Below are positions 1 to 7,997 of a DNA stretch of 64,000 nucleotides, piece by piece (within the stretch, counting starts at the first letter, position 1; every line of letters starts with the position of its first letter). Origin of the DNA: Variovorax sp. Root411 (GTDB lineage Bacteria; Pseudomonadota; Gammaproteobacteria; Burkholderiales; Burkholderiaceae_C); NCBI RefSeq assembly GCF_001425205.1, contig NZ_LMDW01000001.1:249928-313927 (forward strand), in the 5' to 3' direction. A program made the position numbers and the translations under genes. The notes under the pieces are model-generated. The model worked only from the letters and a program-made list of their open reading frames with translations, did not search any database and was not told the DNA's origin.

Positions 1-455
1 ATCACGAAGATCGAACCCAGCACCACGCGGGGGATCGAGTTGGCGATCTGGATGTACAGGCTGAACACGTCCGACAGCAGCTTGTTGCGGCCCAGGATGA
101 TGCCGCACAGCACGCCGGCGATCGAGCCGATGAGGAAGCCGATCACCGTTTCCTCGAGCGTCACCGCGACCTGCATCCACAGCGAGCCTTGCGAGGTGCC
201 GTCGCGCATCCACTCCACGAGCTGGTCGTAGATCATCGAAGGCATCGAGTAGAAGAACGGGTCGATCCACTTCAGGCGCGCCGCAATCTCCCAGCCGCCG
301 AGCGCGACCACCAGCACGATCAGCCGCAGCGCGATGATCATGCGGCGCCGGCCGCGGATGGCCGCCTGCGCGACTTCGGATTCGCGCGCCAGCGCGGCGT
401 CGCTGAGCGACGAAGGCAGCACGGCTGCCGTGGGGGTGGTGGTGGAAGGCGTCAT
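1..455 (-). CDS. ABC transporter permease, NitT/TauT (SsuC/TauC-like) family; C-terminal part outside window
   Basis: Membrane permease of an ABC importer. Only the first 151 codons are present; the gene runs off the left edge of the window. The start is the ATG at 455-453. The N-terminus has a basic stretch (RGRRR) and then a hydrophobic segment around residues 40-55, followed by the G-W-E-I-A motif and short amphipathic region typical of nitrate/sulfonate/taurine permeases of the BPD_transp_1 fold. The frame is open with no stop through base 3. It lies 26 bases downstream of the ATPase gene on the same strand, with the binding-protein gene before that, so the three probably form one operon. 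The substrate cannot be read from the sequence; family members import taurine, alkanesulfonates, nitrate or pyrimidine precursors. Confidence 0.85.
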   Translation of the reverse strand, partial: MTPSTTTPTAAVLPSSLSDAALARESEVAQAAIRGRRRMIIALRLIVLVVALGGWEIAARLKWIDPFFYSMPSMIYDQLVEWMRDGTSQGSLWMQVAVTLEETVIGFLIGSIAGVLCGIILGRNKLLSDVFSLYIQIANSIPRVVLGSIFV

Positions 456-481
456 GGTTCTTGTCGTCGTGTTCGTTGTGT

Positions 482-1294
482 TCACTGGATGACCACTTCT
501 TCGCGCAGGTCGTCCCAGATGTGCTTCGAGAGCTCGATGAACTGCGGGTCGTACCGCACTTCGGACATGACGCGTGGGCGCGGCAGGTCGATCTCGTACA
601 CGCGCTTGAGCGTGGCGGGCCGCGCCGACAGCACGAACACGCGGTCGGCCAGCGCGATCGCTTCTTCCAGGTCGTGCGTGACGAACACCACGCTGCCGCC
701 GTTGCCCGACCACAACTGCAGCAGCTCGTCCTGCATCAGCGTGCGGGTCTGCATGTCGAGCGCCGAGAAGGGCTCGTCCATCAGCAGGATCTCGGGGTTG
801 TTGATGAAGGTCTGCGCCAGCGCCACGCGCTTGCGCATGCCGCCGGAGAGCTGGTGCGGGTAGTGCTTGCCGAATTTCGACAGGCCCACGCGGTGGATCC
901 ACTCCTGGGCCAGTTCCATCGCTTCCTTCTTCGGCTTGCCGCGGAACACCGGGCCGGCCGCCACGTTGTCTTCCACGCTGCGCCACGGGAACACCGCGTC
1001 CGCCTGGAACACGAAGCCGATGCGCGGGTCTACGCCGGTCACGGGCTGGCCCATCACCTTGACGTCGCCCACGGTGGGCTTGAGCAGGCCGGTGATCATG
1101 TTGAGCGTGGTCGACTTGCCGCAGCCCGTGGGCCCGACGATGGCGACAAACTCGCCGCGCGCCACCGACATGCTGAAGTTGCGCAGCGCCACGGTGGCGT
1201 TGCCGTCCTGCGAGATGAAGCGCAGCGACACGTCGTTGAAGTCGATGGCCGAGGTCACGGCGCTGTTGCCGCTGGGGGGCGTTCCGTTGCGCAT
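482..1294 (-). CDS. ABC transporter ATP-binding protein, NitT/TauT family
   Basis: Cytoplasmic ATPase of 270 aa that powers the adjacent importer. Walker A is GPTGCGKST at residues 54-62, the ABC signature is LSGGMRKR, and Walker B is ILLMDEPFSALD, followed by the switch histidine in VFVTHD. This layout matches SsuB/TauB-type ATPases. The start at 1294 (MRNGTP) was chosen because it lies two bases after the stop of the upstream binding-protein gene (1297-1299), suggesting translational coupling. The same frame stays open much further upstream, but that part is antisense-like GC-rich shadow within the binding-protein gene. Confidence 0.92.
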   Translation of the reverse strand: MRNGTPPSGNSAVTSAIDFNDVSLRFISQDGNATVALRNFSMSVARGEFVAIVGPTGCGKSTTLNMITGLLKPTVGDVKVMGQPVTGVDPRIGFVFQADAVFPWRSVEDNVAAGPVFRGKPKKEAMELAQEWIHRVGLSKFGKHYPHQLSGGMRKRVALAQTFINNPEILLMDEPFSALDMQTRTLMQDELLQLWSGNGGSVVFVTHDLEEAIALADRVFVLSARPATLKRVYEIDLPRPRVMSEVRYDPQFIELSKHIWDDLREEVVIQ

Positions 1295-1296
1295 GG

Positions 1297-2316
1297 TCAC
1301 TTCGCCGCCGCTGCCAGGTAGGCGTTGCTGTAGGTCTTCGACAGGTCGATGTTCTTGCTCTTCACGAGCGGCTTGTAGGTGGAGAGAACCTTCAGCACGG
1401 TCTCGGGGCCGCCGGCGGGCATCTTCGCGTCGGTGGTGAACATCGGCAGCGACGCCTTCAACGCCGTCACGTACAACTCCTTGTCGTTGCCGTAGTAGTC
1501 GCGCGGCACCTTCTCGGCGATCTCTTCGGCGCTGTGGGTGTGGATGTATTCCATGGTGCGGGCGAAGGCGTGTGCCAGCTTGGTGGCCTCGGCCTTGTGC
1601 GACTCGGCCCAGGTGTTCTGCACGTAGAGGCTGGCCGCGGGGTACAGGCCGCCGAGCGCCTTGGTGGTGTCTGCCTCGGTGCGCAGATCGACCAGCACCT
1701 TGGCGTCGCCGGTCTTGAGCATCTGCGACACGGTGGGCTCGGTGGTCATGCCGGCCTGGATGCGGTCCTGCTTCATGGCGGCGATGAAGGTGTTGCCGGC
1801 GCCCACTGGCAGCAGCGAGTAGTCCTTCGAGGCCACGCCGGCGCGGTCGGCCAGGTAGCGCGTGAGGAAGTCGGTGGACGAGCCCAGGCCCGTCACGCCC
1901 AGCGTCTTGCCGCCCTTGGCGTCGGCCATGGTCTTGAAGCCCGCGACGGCGGCCTTGGCCGAGACCATTTCGACTTCGCCCGGCACCTTGCAGAACACGG
2001 CGATGGCCTGGATCTCCTTGCCCTTGCTCTGCAGGTCGATCGTGTGGTCGTAGAAGCCCACCACGCCCTGCACGGCGCCGGCGATCAGCTGGTTCTCGGC
2101 ATCGACGCCGGCCGGCTGCGATTGCAGCTCGACGTTCAGGCCTTCTTCCTTGAAGTAGCCCAGCGCCTCGGTGAGCTTGGCCGGCAGGTAGATGATCTTG
2201 TTGATGCCGCCCACCATGATGGTGATCGGCGCATCGGCGGCCTGCGCGAGCGGGGGTGCGGCGGCGAATGCGGTGCACAGGGCGGCGGCCAGCAGGGTGC
2301 GGCGGGTAGCGGACAT
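1297..2316 (-). CDS. ABC transporter substrate-binding protein (NMT1/THI5-like, NitT/TauT family)
   Basis: Periplasmic binding protein of 339 aa. It begins with a Sec signal peptide (MSATRR, hydrophobic core, AQA cleavage site near residue 26). The mature start is PITIMVGGINKIIYLPAK, and a helix then precedes LGYFKEEGLNVEL, a hallmark of NMT1-like periplasmic proteins. The start at 2316 is preceded by a GGAGAGA Shine-Dalgarno on the minus strand; an in-frame ATG further upstream (2376) would add an unlikely extension before the signal peptide. It is the first gene of the minus-strand importer operon. The 181 bases between it and the divergent response regulator gene hold both promoters. Ligand unknown. 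Confidence 0.9.
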   Translation of the reverse strand: MSATRRTLLAAALCTAFAAAPPLAQAADAPITIMVGGINKIIYLPAKLTEALGYFKEEGLNVELQSQPAGVDAENQLIAGAVQGVVGFYDHTIDLQSKGKEIQAIAVFCKVPGEVEMVSAKAAVAGFKTMADAKGGKTLGVTGLGSSTDFLTRYLADRAGVASKDYSLLPVGAGNTFIAAMKQDRIQAGMTTEPTVSQMLKTGDAKVLVDLRTEADTTKALGGLYPAASLYVQNTWAESHKAEATKLAHAFARTMEYIHTHSAEEIAEKVPRDYYGNDKELYVTALKASLPMFTTDAKMPAGGPETVLKVLSTYKPLVKSKNIDLSKTYSNAYLAAAAK

Positions 2317-2497
2317 GGTGTCTCTCCGTGTTGGAAGTGAATACTGGAAGGTCCGCGCACATCTGATCTGCCGCATGACGAGGTCAGTCTAGGAAGCGGC
2401 ATCCTTCGGGCAGCTTTCGGCGGCCCGCATGATTCGTCATGGTTATCCCTAGGGCTTGCCGATGCTTCCTAGAATCCACGGCACCACCTCGACCCCC

Positions 2498-3172
2498 ATG
2501 AAGCTGCTGCTCATCGAAGACAACCCGCAACTCGCGCACTGGCTCTCCAGCCTGTTGCGCGAGCAGGACTTCGTGGTCGACCATGTCGAGAACGGCGATG
2601 CGGCGGACCGGTTGCTGATGCAGACAAGCTACGACGTGGTGCTGCTGGACCTCAACATCCCGCAGCTCTCCGGCAAGGCCGTGCTGCGTCGGCTGCGCGA
2701 GCGCGGCGACACGGTGCCGGTGATCATCCTCACGGCCACCGCGTCGCTCGACCAGAAGGTGCTGTGCCTGGAGATCGGCGCGGACGACTACCTCGTGAAG
2801 CCCTTCGAGATCCGCGAACTGGTGGCGCGCATCAAGGTGCTGGTGCGCCGCCAGATGCCCGGCAAGGCCAACGATATTGCCTGTGGCGACCTGCGCTACG
2901 ACCTGCGCACGCGGCAGTTCACGCTGGCCGACGAAGAGCTGGCGCTGCCGCCGCGCGAACGCACGCTGCTCGAGACGCTGATGCTGAAGGTGGGCAGCAC
3001 CGTGTCGAAGCAGGCGTTGATCGATGCGATCTTCGGGCTCGACGACGAGCCGAGCGCGGATGCCGTCGACATCTATATTCATCGGCTGCGCAAGAAGCTC
3101 GAGGCGAGCCAGGCGACGATCATCACGCTGCGCGGTGTGGGCTATCTCCTGCGTACGCGTCAGGAAGATTAG
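2498..3172 (+). CDS. Two-component response regulator, OmpR/PhoB family (TctD/QseB-like)
   Basis: DNA-binding regulator of 224 aa. The receiver domain (about 1-115) has the acidic pair E7-D8, phospho-acceptor Asp51 in VVLLDLNIP, Thr79 and Lys101 in LVKPF. The C-terminal winged helix (about 125-220) ends with the family signature RGVGYLL. The ATG at 2498 was chosen because it begins directly with MKLLLIEDN; an upstream in-frame ATG at 2462 would add 12 residues without domain content. A TAGAAT hexamer at 2470-2475 could be its -10. It is followed after 227 bases by a TctE-like sensor kinase gene, the likely partner, and is divergent from the NitT/TauT-type importer, which it may control (inference). 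Confidence 0.93.
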   Translation: MKLLLIEDNPQLAHWLSSLLREQDFVVDHVENGDAADRLLMQTSYDVVLLDLNIPQLSGKAVLRRLRERGDTVPVIILTATASLDQKVLCLEIGADDYLVKPFEIRELVARIKVLVRRQMPGKANDIACGDLRYDLRTRQFTLADEELALPPRERTLLETLMLKVGSTVSKQALIDAIFGLDDEPSADAVDIYIHRLRKKLEASQATIITLRGVGYLLRTRQED

Positions 3173-3225
3173 GGTGCGGGTTCTTTGCGCTGTGCTTTGT
3201 TGTTCAGGGCCCGCTCACGCCGACG

Positions 3226-3361
3226 GGGTGCCTTGCTCCGCGAATGTCCCCCGCTTCGCTCCTCCTTTATTTCGCTGCGCAAGGCACCCCGCCGTCGTGA
3301 TCGTTCAGACAGCGAAATAAAGGAGGAGCGAAGCGGGGGACATTCGCGGAGGGGAGCACCC
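3226..3361. repeat. Large imperfect palindrome between regulator and kinase genes
   Basis: Bases 3236-3277 are a perfect 42-base inverted copy of 3310-3351. The pairing continues after a 4x4 internal loop (3232-3235 against 3352-3355) with six more pairs (3226-3231 against 3356-3361), and 32 bases lie between the arms. A competing 12-base-pair stem (3224-3235 with 3280-3291) can form instead, and it would place the whole left 42-base arm in its loop. The length and the intergenic position suggest a dispersed palindromic repeat (REPIN or MITE-like) rather than a simple terminator. No second copy is visible in this window. Confidence 0.85.
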
Positions 3362-3399
3362 GGTGGCCTGTGCACACACCCCGGACAGAAGGCTCAGAA

Positions 3400-4809
3400 A
3401 TGAAGCGCGCCAGCCTCCGTCTGCGCCTGGCCTTGTGGCTGCTGCTGCCGATGTCGGTGTTCGTCGCCATCTGCGGATACCTCAACTGGCGCAACGCCGC
3501 GGAAGTGGCCGACTACGTGCAGGACCACGACCTGCTGTCGTCCGCCAAGGTGCTGTCGGACCGCTTGATCTGGGAAGGCAATGACGTGCAGGCCAGCGTG
3601 CCGCCTTCGGCGCTGAGCCTGTTCGTCTCGCCCGAGCGCGACCGTGTGTTCCTCAGCGTGACGGGCATGAACGGCGAGGTGCTGGCCGGCTCGCCCGACT
3701 TCCCGCTGCCCGCCGTGCGCAAACCCGAAGGCGTCGACCGCGCGCAGTGGTACGACACGCACTTTGCCGGCGTGCCGCTGCGCGCCGTCGTCACCACGCG
3801 CGCGATGTACGAAGCCGGCGGCGCGCGCGACATCACCATTGCTGTCGGCAAGACCGAAGGCAGCCGCGACCATATGCTGCGAACGCTGTGGTGGCCGTCG
3901 ATGGAGTACCTGCTCATCGCGCTCGCGCTGGCCATAGCGCTCGCCGTGGCGGCGCTGACGCTGGAGCTGCGCCCCATCGTGCGGCTGAGCCAGCAGCTCG
4001 CGCAGCGCGACCCGCTGCACCTCGACCTCGTGGTGGACCCGGCCGCGCTGCACAGCGAACTGCGGCCGGTGGCTGACACCATCAACCGCTTCGTGGGCCA
4101 GCTCAAGGCGCATTCCGAGGCGCAGCGCCGCTTCATTGCCGACGCGGCGCACCAGCTGCGCACGCCGCTGGCCATGCAGGCCTCGCAGATCGAGTTCGCA
4201 CGCTACACGCGGCAGCACCGCGGCGAATGGGACACGCGCCGCGCCGACATGGACGCGATGTGGCTGGCCATGCAGACCAGCAACCGGCGGCTGGTCGATG
4301 TCACGAACAAGCTGCTGTTGCTGGCCCAGGCCGAACACGGCGACGCGCACACGCAGCTCGAACGGGTCGACTTGGCGGCAGTCGCCTTGCGCTGCGTCGA
4401 GCAGCTTGCCGCGCTGGCAGACCGGCGCCGCATCGATCTCGGGCTGGAGGCGCCCGATGCGGCCTTCGTGATGGCGCAGCCTGCCTTGCTCGACGCGTTG
4501 GCCGGCAACCTGCTCGACAACGCCCTTCGCTACACGCAGGAAGGCGGCCGCGTGACCGTCGGCGTGCGGCAGGTGCAAGGGGCGGTGGAACTGACGGTGG
4601 AAGACAACGGCCCAGGCATTGCGCCCGAGGTGCGCGAACGCGTGTTCGAGCGCTTCTACCGCGTGGCCCAGGACGCCGAGGGCACGGGGCTCGGCCTGGC
4701 GATCGTGCGCGAGATTGCACGGGCCTTCGATGCGAACGTGGACCTGGCAGCCAACCCGCGCGAGGCGCAGGGGCTGCTGGTCACGGTGCGCTTTCCGTCG
4801 GCCGCCTGA
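3400..4809 (+). CDS. Sensor histidine kinase, TctE-like (2CSK_N sensor domain)
   Basis: Inner-membrane kinase of 469 aa. Transmembrane segments lie near residues 8-27 and 165-190, enclosing a periplasmic sensor of about 140 residues resembling the TctE-type 2CSK_N domain. Then come a HAMP-like linker, the H-box DAAHQLRTPL, N-box NLLDNALRY, G1 DNGPGI and G2 GTGLGLAI. The ATG at 3400 was chosen over an in-frame GTG at 3370 because it gives a compact basic N-terminus (MKRASLRLRL) right before the first membrane segment; the GTG would also lie at the edge of the palindromic repeat. It pairs with the regulator gene at 2498-3172. In TctDE systems the stimulus is tricarboxylates, but no TctABC transporter is next to it here. 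Confidence 0.92.
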   Translation: MKRASLRLRLALWLLLPMSVFVAICGYLNWRNAAEVADYVQDHDLLSSAKVLSDRLIWEGNDVQASVPPSALSLFVSPERDRVFLSVTGMNGEVLAGSPDFPLPAVRKPEGVDRAQWYDTHFAGVPLRAVVTTRAMYEAGGARDITIAVGKTEGSRDHMLRTLWWPSMEYLLIALALAIALAVAALTLELRPIVRLSQQLAQRDPLHLDLVVDPAALHSELRPVADTINRFVGQLKAHSEAQRRFIADAAHQLRTPLAMQASQIEFARYTRQHRGEWDTRRADMDAMWLAMQTSNRRLVDVTNKLLLLAQAEHGDAHTQLERVDLAAVALRCVEQLAALADRRRIDLGLEAPDAAFVMAQPALLDALAGNLLDNALRYTQEGGRVTVGVRQVQGAVELTVEDNGPGIAPEVRERVFERFYRVAQDAEGTGLGLAIVREIARAFDANVDLAANPREAQGLLVTVRFPSAA

Positions 4810-4824
4810 AGCGGCGGCCGGGGG

Positions 4825-6012
4825 TCAGCCGCGGAGGCCGGCGGCTGCGCGCAGCGCGGCGGCCTGCGTCGTCGCTTCCCAGGTGAACTCGGGCTCTTCG
4901 CGGCCGAAGTGGCCGTAGGCGGCGGTCTTCTGGTAGATCGGGCGCAGCAGGTCGAGCATCTGGATGATGCCCTTCGGACGCAGGTCGAAGTGCTCGCGCA
5001 CGAGCTCGGCGAGCTTCTCGTCGGGGATCACGCCGGTGCCCTCGGTGTAGACCGTGATGTTCATCGGCTCGGCCACGCCGATCGCGTACGCCACCTGGAT
5101 CTGGCACTGGCGCGCGAGGCCGGCGGCCACGATGTTCTTGGCCACGTAGCGCGCGGCGTAGGCGGCCGAGCGGTCGACCTTCGACGGGTCCTTGCCCGAG
5201 AACGCGCCGCCGCCGTGCGGGCAGGCGCCGCCGTAGGTGTCGACGATGATCTTGCGGCCGGTGAGGCCGCAGTCGCCCTGCGGGCCGCCGATGACGAAGC
5301 GGCCGGTCGGGTTGATCAGGTAGCGCGTTTCCTTGAGCCACTCCTTGGGCAGCACGGGCTTGATGATCTCCTCGATGATGGCTTCGTTGAACGAGGCCTT
5401 CATCTTGGTCGAGGTTTCGCTCTGGTCGGGGCTGTGCTGCGTGGAGAGCACCACGGTGTCGATGCTGTGCGGCTTGCCGTCCACGTAGCGCATCGTCACC
5501 TGGCTCTTGGCGTCGGGGCGCAGGAAGGGCAGGCGGCCGTCCTTGCGCAACTGGGCCTGGCGCTCGACGAGGCGGTGCGCGTAGTAGATGGGCGCGGGCA
5601 TCAGTTCGGGCGTTTCGTCGCAGGCGTAGCCGAACATCAGGCCCTGGTCGCCGGCGCCGGTGTTCAGGTGGTCGTCGCTCGCGTGGTCCACGCCCTGGGC
5701 GATGTCGTTGGACTGCTTGTCGTAGCAGACCATCACCGCGCAACCCTTGTAGTCGATGCCGTACTCGGTGTTGTCGTAGCCGATGCGCTTGATGGTGTCG
5801 CGCGCGACCTGGATGTAGTCGACGTGCGCGTTGGTCGTGATCTCGCCGGCGAGCACCACGAGGCCGGTGTTGGTCAGCGTCTCGGCGGCCACGCGGCTGC
5901 GCGGGTCCTGCTCGAAGATGGCGTCCAGGATGGCGTCCGAGATCTGGTCGGCGACCTTGTCGGGGTGGCCTTCTGAAACCGATTCGGAAGTGAAGAGGAA
6001 GTCGTTCGCCAT
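4825..6012 (-). CDS. metK: S-adenosylmethionine synthetase (methionine adenosyltransferase)
   Basis: Cytosolic enzyme making SAM from methionine and ATP; 395 aa, the usual bacterial length. Diagnostic motifs are the N-terminal [12 protein letters not shown] (ATP and metal site), the GAGDQG hexapeptide and GGGAFSGKD phosphate-binding loop, and the C-terminal aspartates. The ATG at 6012 has a good AGGAG Shine-Dalgarno on the minus strand. It is convergent with the sensor kinase gene (15 bases between stops) and divergent from an LpxL-type gene, an arrangement common in Burkholderiales. I saw no recognisable SAM riboswitch in its leader. Confidence 0.98.
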   Translation of the reverse strand: MANDFLFTSESVSEGHPDKVADQISDAILDAIFEQDPRSRVAAETLTNTGLVVLAGEITTNAHVDYIQVARDTIKRIGYDNTEYGIDYKGCAVMVCYDKQSNDIAQGVDHASDDHLNTGAGDQGLMFGYACDETPELMPAPIYYAHRLVERQAQLRKDGRLPFLRPDAKSQVTMRYVDGKPHSIDTVVLSTQHSPDQSETSTKMKASFNEAIIEEIIKPVLPKEWLKETRYLINPTGRFVIGGPQGDCGLTGRKIIVDTYGGACPHGGGAFSGKDPSKVDRSAAYAARYVAKNIVAAGLARQCQIQVAYAIGVAEPMNITVYTEGTGVIPDEKLAELVREHFDLRPKGIIQMLDLLRPIYQKTAAYGHFGREEPEFTWEATTQAAALRAAAGLRG

Positions 6013-6123
6013 TTTTAAAACTCCTTGAAGTGAGATTGGCGCGTTGCCAACTCTGCGGAGCCCTGGCGAACGCTTTAGCAGATGTCGGTGAATCGACGGG
6101 GCACAATCGCTTTGCGCTTGTGT

Positions 6124-6160
6124 TTGTCGCCCTGCAAGTTGTTCCGTAACTCGGCGACAA
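6124..6160. promoter_or_regulatory. Inverted repeat in the metK / acyltransferase divergent intergenic region
   Basis: TTGTCGCC at 6124-6131 and GGCGACAA at 6153-6160 form perfect 8-base inverted repeats 21 bases apart, about two helical turns in centre-to-centre spacing (29 bases). They sit between divergent start codons at 6012 and 6226, where promoters for both genes must lie. This fits an operator, but a chance repeat cannot be excluded; no known binding motif is recognised. Confidence 0.35.
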
Positions 6161-6225
6161 TTTGGATTCTATTCGAGCCGTGCATACCATGCGCGCGCGT
6201 CCGTTTTTTGACCCTCCCGCTTTCA

Positions 6226-7116
6226 ATGATCACCCTGTTTCGCCTGCTCGCCCGCGTGCCGATGCCGTTGATGCATCGGCTCGGTGCCATGCTGGGCTGG
6301 CTGGTCTGGTGGAGCGCGCCGGACTACCGCCGCCGCTTCAAGGCCAACGCCGAGAGCGCGGGCTTCGCGCCCGGCCAGTACCGTCCCGCCATCGCCGCCG
6401 CCGGCAAGATGGCTTCCGAGCTGCCCTGGCTCTGGCTGCGCCCGCACGGCGAGACCGTGCTGCACCGCGTGGTGCGCTGGGAGGGCGTCGAGGCTTTCGA
6501 GGCCGCCATGCAGGCGAAGAAGGGCGTGATCCTGGTGGCGCCGCACCTCGGCAGCTGGGAGATGTGCGGCCAGGCCATCGGCGAGCGCTTCCTGGCGGCC
6601 TACGGGCCGATCACGGCGCTGTTCCGGCCGGCGCGCAAGAAGTGGATGGCCGACCTGATCGCCGCCGGCTCGCGCGACCGGCCCGGCCTGCAGACGCTGC
6701 CGACCAACAACAGCGGCGTGCGCGGCCTGATCCGCACGCTGCGCAGCGGCGGCTACACCGGCATCCTGCCCGACCAGGTGCCGCCGATGGGGCAGGGCGT
6801 CTGGGCGCCGTTCCTGGGCCGTCCCGCCTACACCATGACCCTGCTTCCCCGCCTTGCGCAACAGACCGGCGCGGCCTGCTTCCTGAGCGTCTGTGAGCGG
6901 CTGCCGAACGGCGCCGGCTACGTGGTCCGCTTCGAACCCATCGTCGGCACGGCGTTGACCGATCCGGCCGCCTCCATCGAGGACGCGGCCGCGGCCATGA
7001 ACGACGCCATCGGCCGGCTGATTCACAGCCTGCCGGGGCAATACGTGTGGGACTACGCCCGCTACAAGGAGCCGCGCGCCGAGCGCGTGGCCGCCGCCAC
7101 CGGGGAGGCCGCATGA
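6226..7116 (+). CDS. LpxL/HtrB-type lipid A biosynthesis (lyso-phospholipid) acyltransferase, first copy
   Basis: Membrane-associated acyltransferase of 296 aa that adds a secondary acyl chain to lipid A precursors (family role). The catalytic HX4E box is HLGSWE in VAPHLGSWEM; a second conserved block is GILPDQVPP, and the C-terminal YVWDYARYK resembles the conserved W-x-x-R/Y-F/Y-K end of the family. The ATG at 6226 gives MITLFRLLARVPM, a typical N-terminal amphipathic/membrane anchor; the frame is open further upstream but that part looks non-coding. It overlaps the next acyltransferase gene by four bases (ATGA), so the two are co-translated. Which acyl position it serves cannot be told. 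Confidence 0.9.
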   Translation: MITLFRLLARVPMPLMHRLGAMLGWLVWWSAPDYRRRFKANAESAGFAPGQYRPAIAAAGKMASELPWLWLRPHGETVLHRVVRWEGVEAFEAAMQAKKGVILVAPHLGSWEMCGQAIGERFLAAYGPITALFRPARKKWMADLIAAGSRDRPGLQTLPTNNSGVRGLIRTLRSGGYTGILPDQVPPMGQGVWAPFLGRPAYTMTLLPRLAQQTGAACFLSVCERLPNGAGYVVRFEPIVGTALTDPAASIEDAAAAMNDAIGRLIHSLPGQYVWDYARYKEPRAERVAAATGEAA

Positions 7117-7997
7117 GCCTCGGTTCCCGACTCGGCATCGGCTTCATGCGCGTGATCGCGCCGCTGCCACTGCCGCTCGTGCGCGGCTTCGGCGCGTTCC
7201 TCGGCCGCATCCTGCACACCGTCGCCGTGCCGCGGCGGCGCGTTGTCGACACCAACCTGGCGGTCTGCTTTCCAGAGAAATCGGAGGCCGAGCGCCGTGC
7301 CATCGCGCGCCAGACCTTCGTCTACGTGGCGCAGTCCTGGCTGGACCGCAGCTGGCTCTGGCATGCGCCCGAGAAGGTGGTGGCGAGGCGGCTCAAGGTG
7401 GTCGGGGCGGCGTCGGAGATCCGCGAGATCGCCGACGGCGAGGCGCCGATGATCTTGTTCGCGCCGCATTTCTACGGCTTGGACGCTGCGGCCACCGCGC
7501 TGACCATGCACACGGCGCGCCCCTCGGCCACCATCTACACGACCCAGCGCGATCCGATGGTCGATGCCTGGATCCGCGAGGGCCGCACGCGCTTCGGCGA
7601 TGTGGCGGCGCTCAACCGGGTTGACGGCATCAAGCCCGTGCTGCAGGGCCTGCGCAAGGGCGGCCTGCTGTACCTGCTGCCCGACATGGACTTCGGCCGC
7701 GACCAGACCATCTTCGTGCCGTTCTACGGCGTGCAGGCGGCCACCGTGCCCTCGCTCTCGCGCTTTGCGCGGCTGGGCAAGGCCAAGGTGGTGCCGGTGG
7801 TATCGAAGCTCACGGCCGACGGCTACGAGATCGAGGTGCTGCCGCAATGGCAGAATTTCCCGACCGATGACGTGGAGGCCGACACCGCGCTCATGAACAC
7901 GCGGCTGCAGGGCTACATCGACACGATGCCGGCGCAGTACTACTGGGTGCACCGCCGTTTCAAGACCCGCCCGGAAGGCGAGCCCCGAATCTATTGA
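7113..7997 (+). CDS. LpxL-type lipid A biosynthesis acyltransferase, second copy
   Basis: 294 aa acyltransferase, paralogous to the preceding gene, with the HX4D box HFYGLD in FAPHFYGLDA, conserved block YLLPDMDFG and C-terminal YWVHRRFKTRP, which fits the family ending more closely than the first copy. Start ATG at 7113 overlaps the previous stop. The pair probably supplies the two secondary acyl chains of lipid A (lauroyl/myristoyl-type), as in other beta-proteobacteria with this metK-linked pair. In many Burkholderiales dapF follows; here the next gene is an unrelated hydrolase on the opposite strand whose stop overlaps this one by seven bases. Confidence 0.9.
   Translation: MSLGSRLGIGFMRVIAPLPLPLVRGFGAFLGRILHTVAVPRRRVVDTNLAVCFPEKSEAERRAIARQTFVYVAQSWLDRSWLWHAPEKVVARRLKVVGAASEIREIADGEAPMILFAPHFYGLDAAATALTMHTARPSATIYTTQRDPMVDAWIREGRTRFGDVAALNRVDGIKPVLQGLRKGGLLYLLPDMDFGRDQTIFVPFYGVQAATVPSLSRFARLGKAKVVPVVSKLTADGYEIEVLPQWQNFPTDDVEADTALMNTRLQGYIDTMPAQYYWVHRRFKTRPEGEPRIY

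Noticed and set aside
482-2362. Possible fusion of the binding protein and ATPase as one 626-residue product
   Set aside because: The upstream part is an out-of-frame reading of the binding-protein gene; the ATPase domain has its own start at 1294.
6013-6110. SAM riboswitch upstream of metK
   Set aside because: I looked for SAM-I/II-like conserved blocks in the minus-strand leader. GCTAAAG occurs once, but the surrounding pairing and second conserved segment are absent.
4781-6226. 481-codon minus-strand frame overlapping metK
   Set aside because: Arg/Pro/Gly-rich shadow in another frame; metK itself is complete and canonical.
7991-7997. Sequencing error or frameshift at the acyltransferase/hydrolase junction
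   Set aside because: Both proteins end normally; a seven-base convergent overlap of stops is common in compact genomes.
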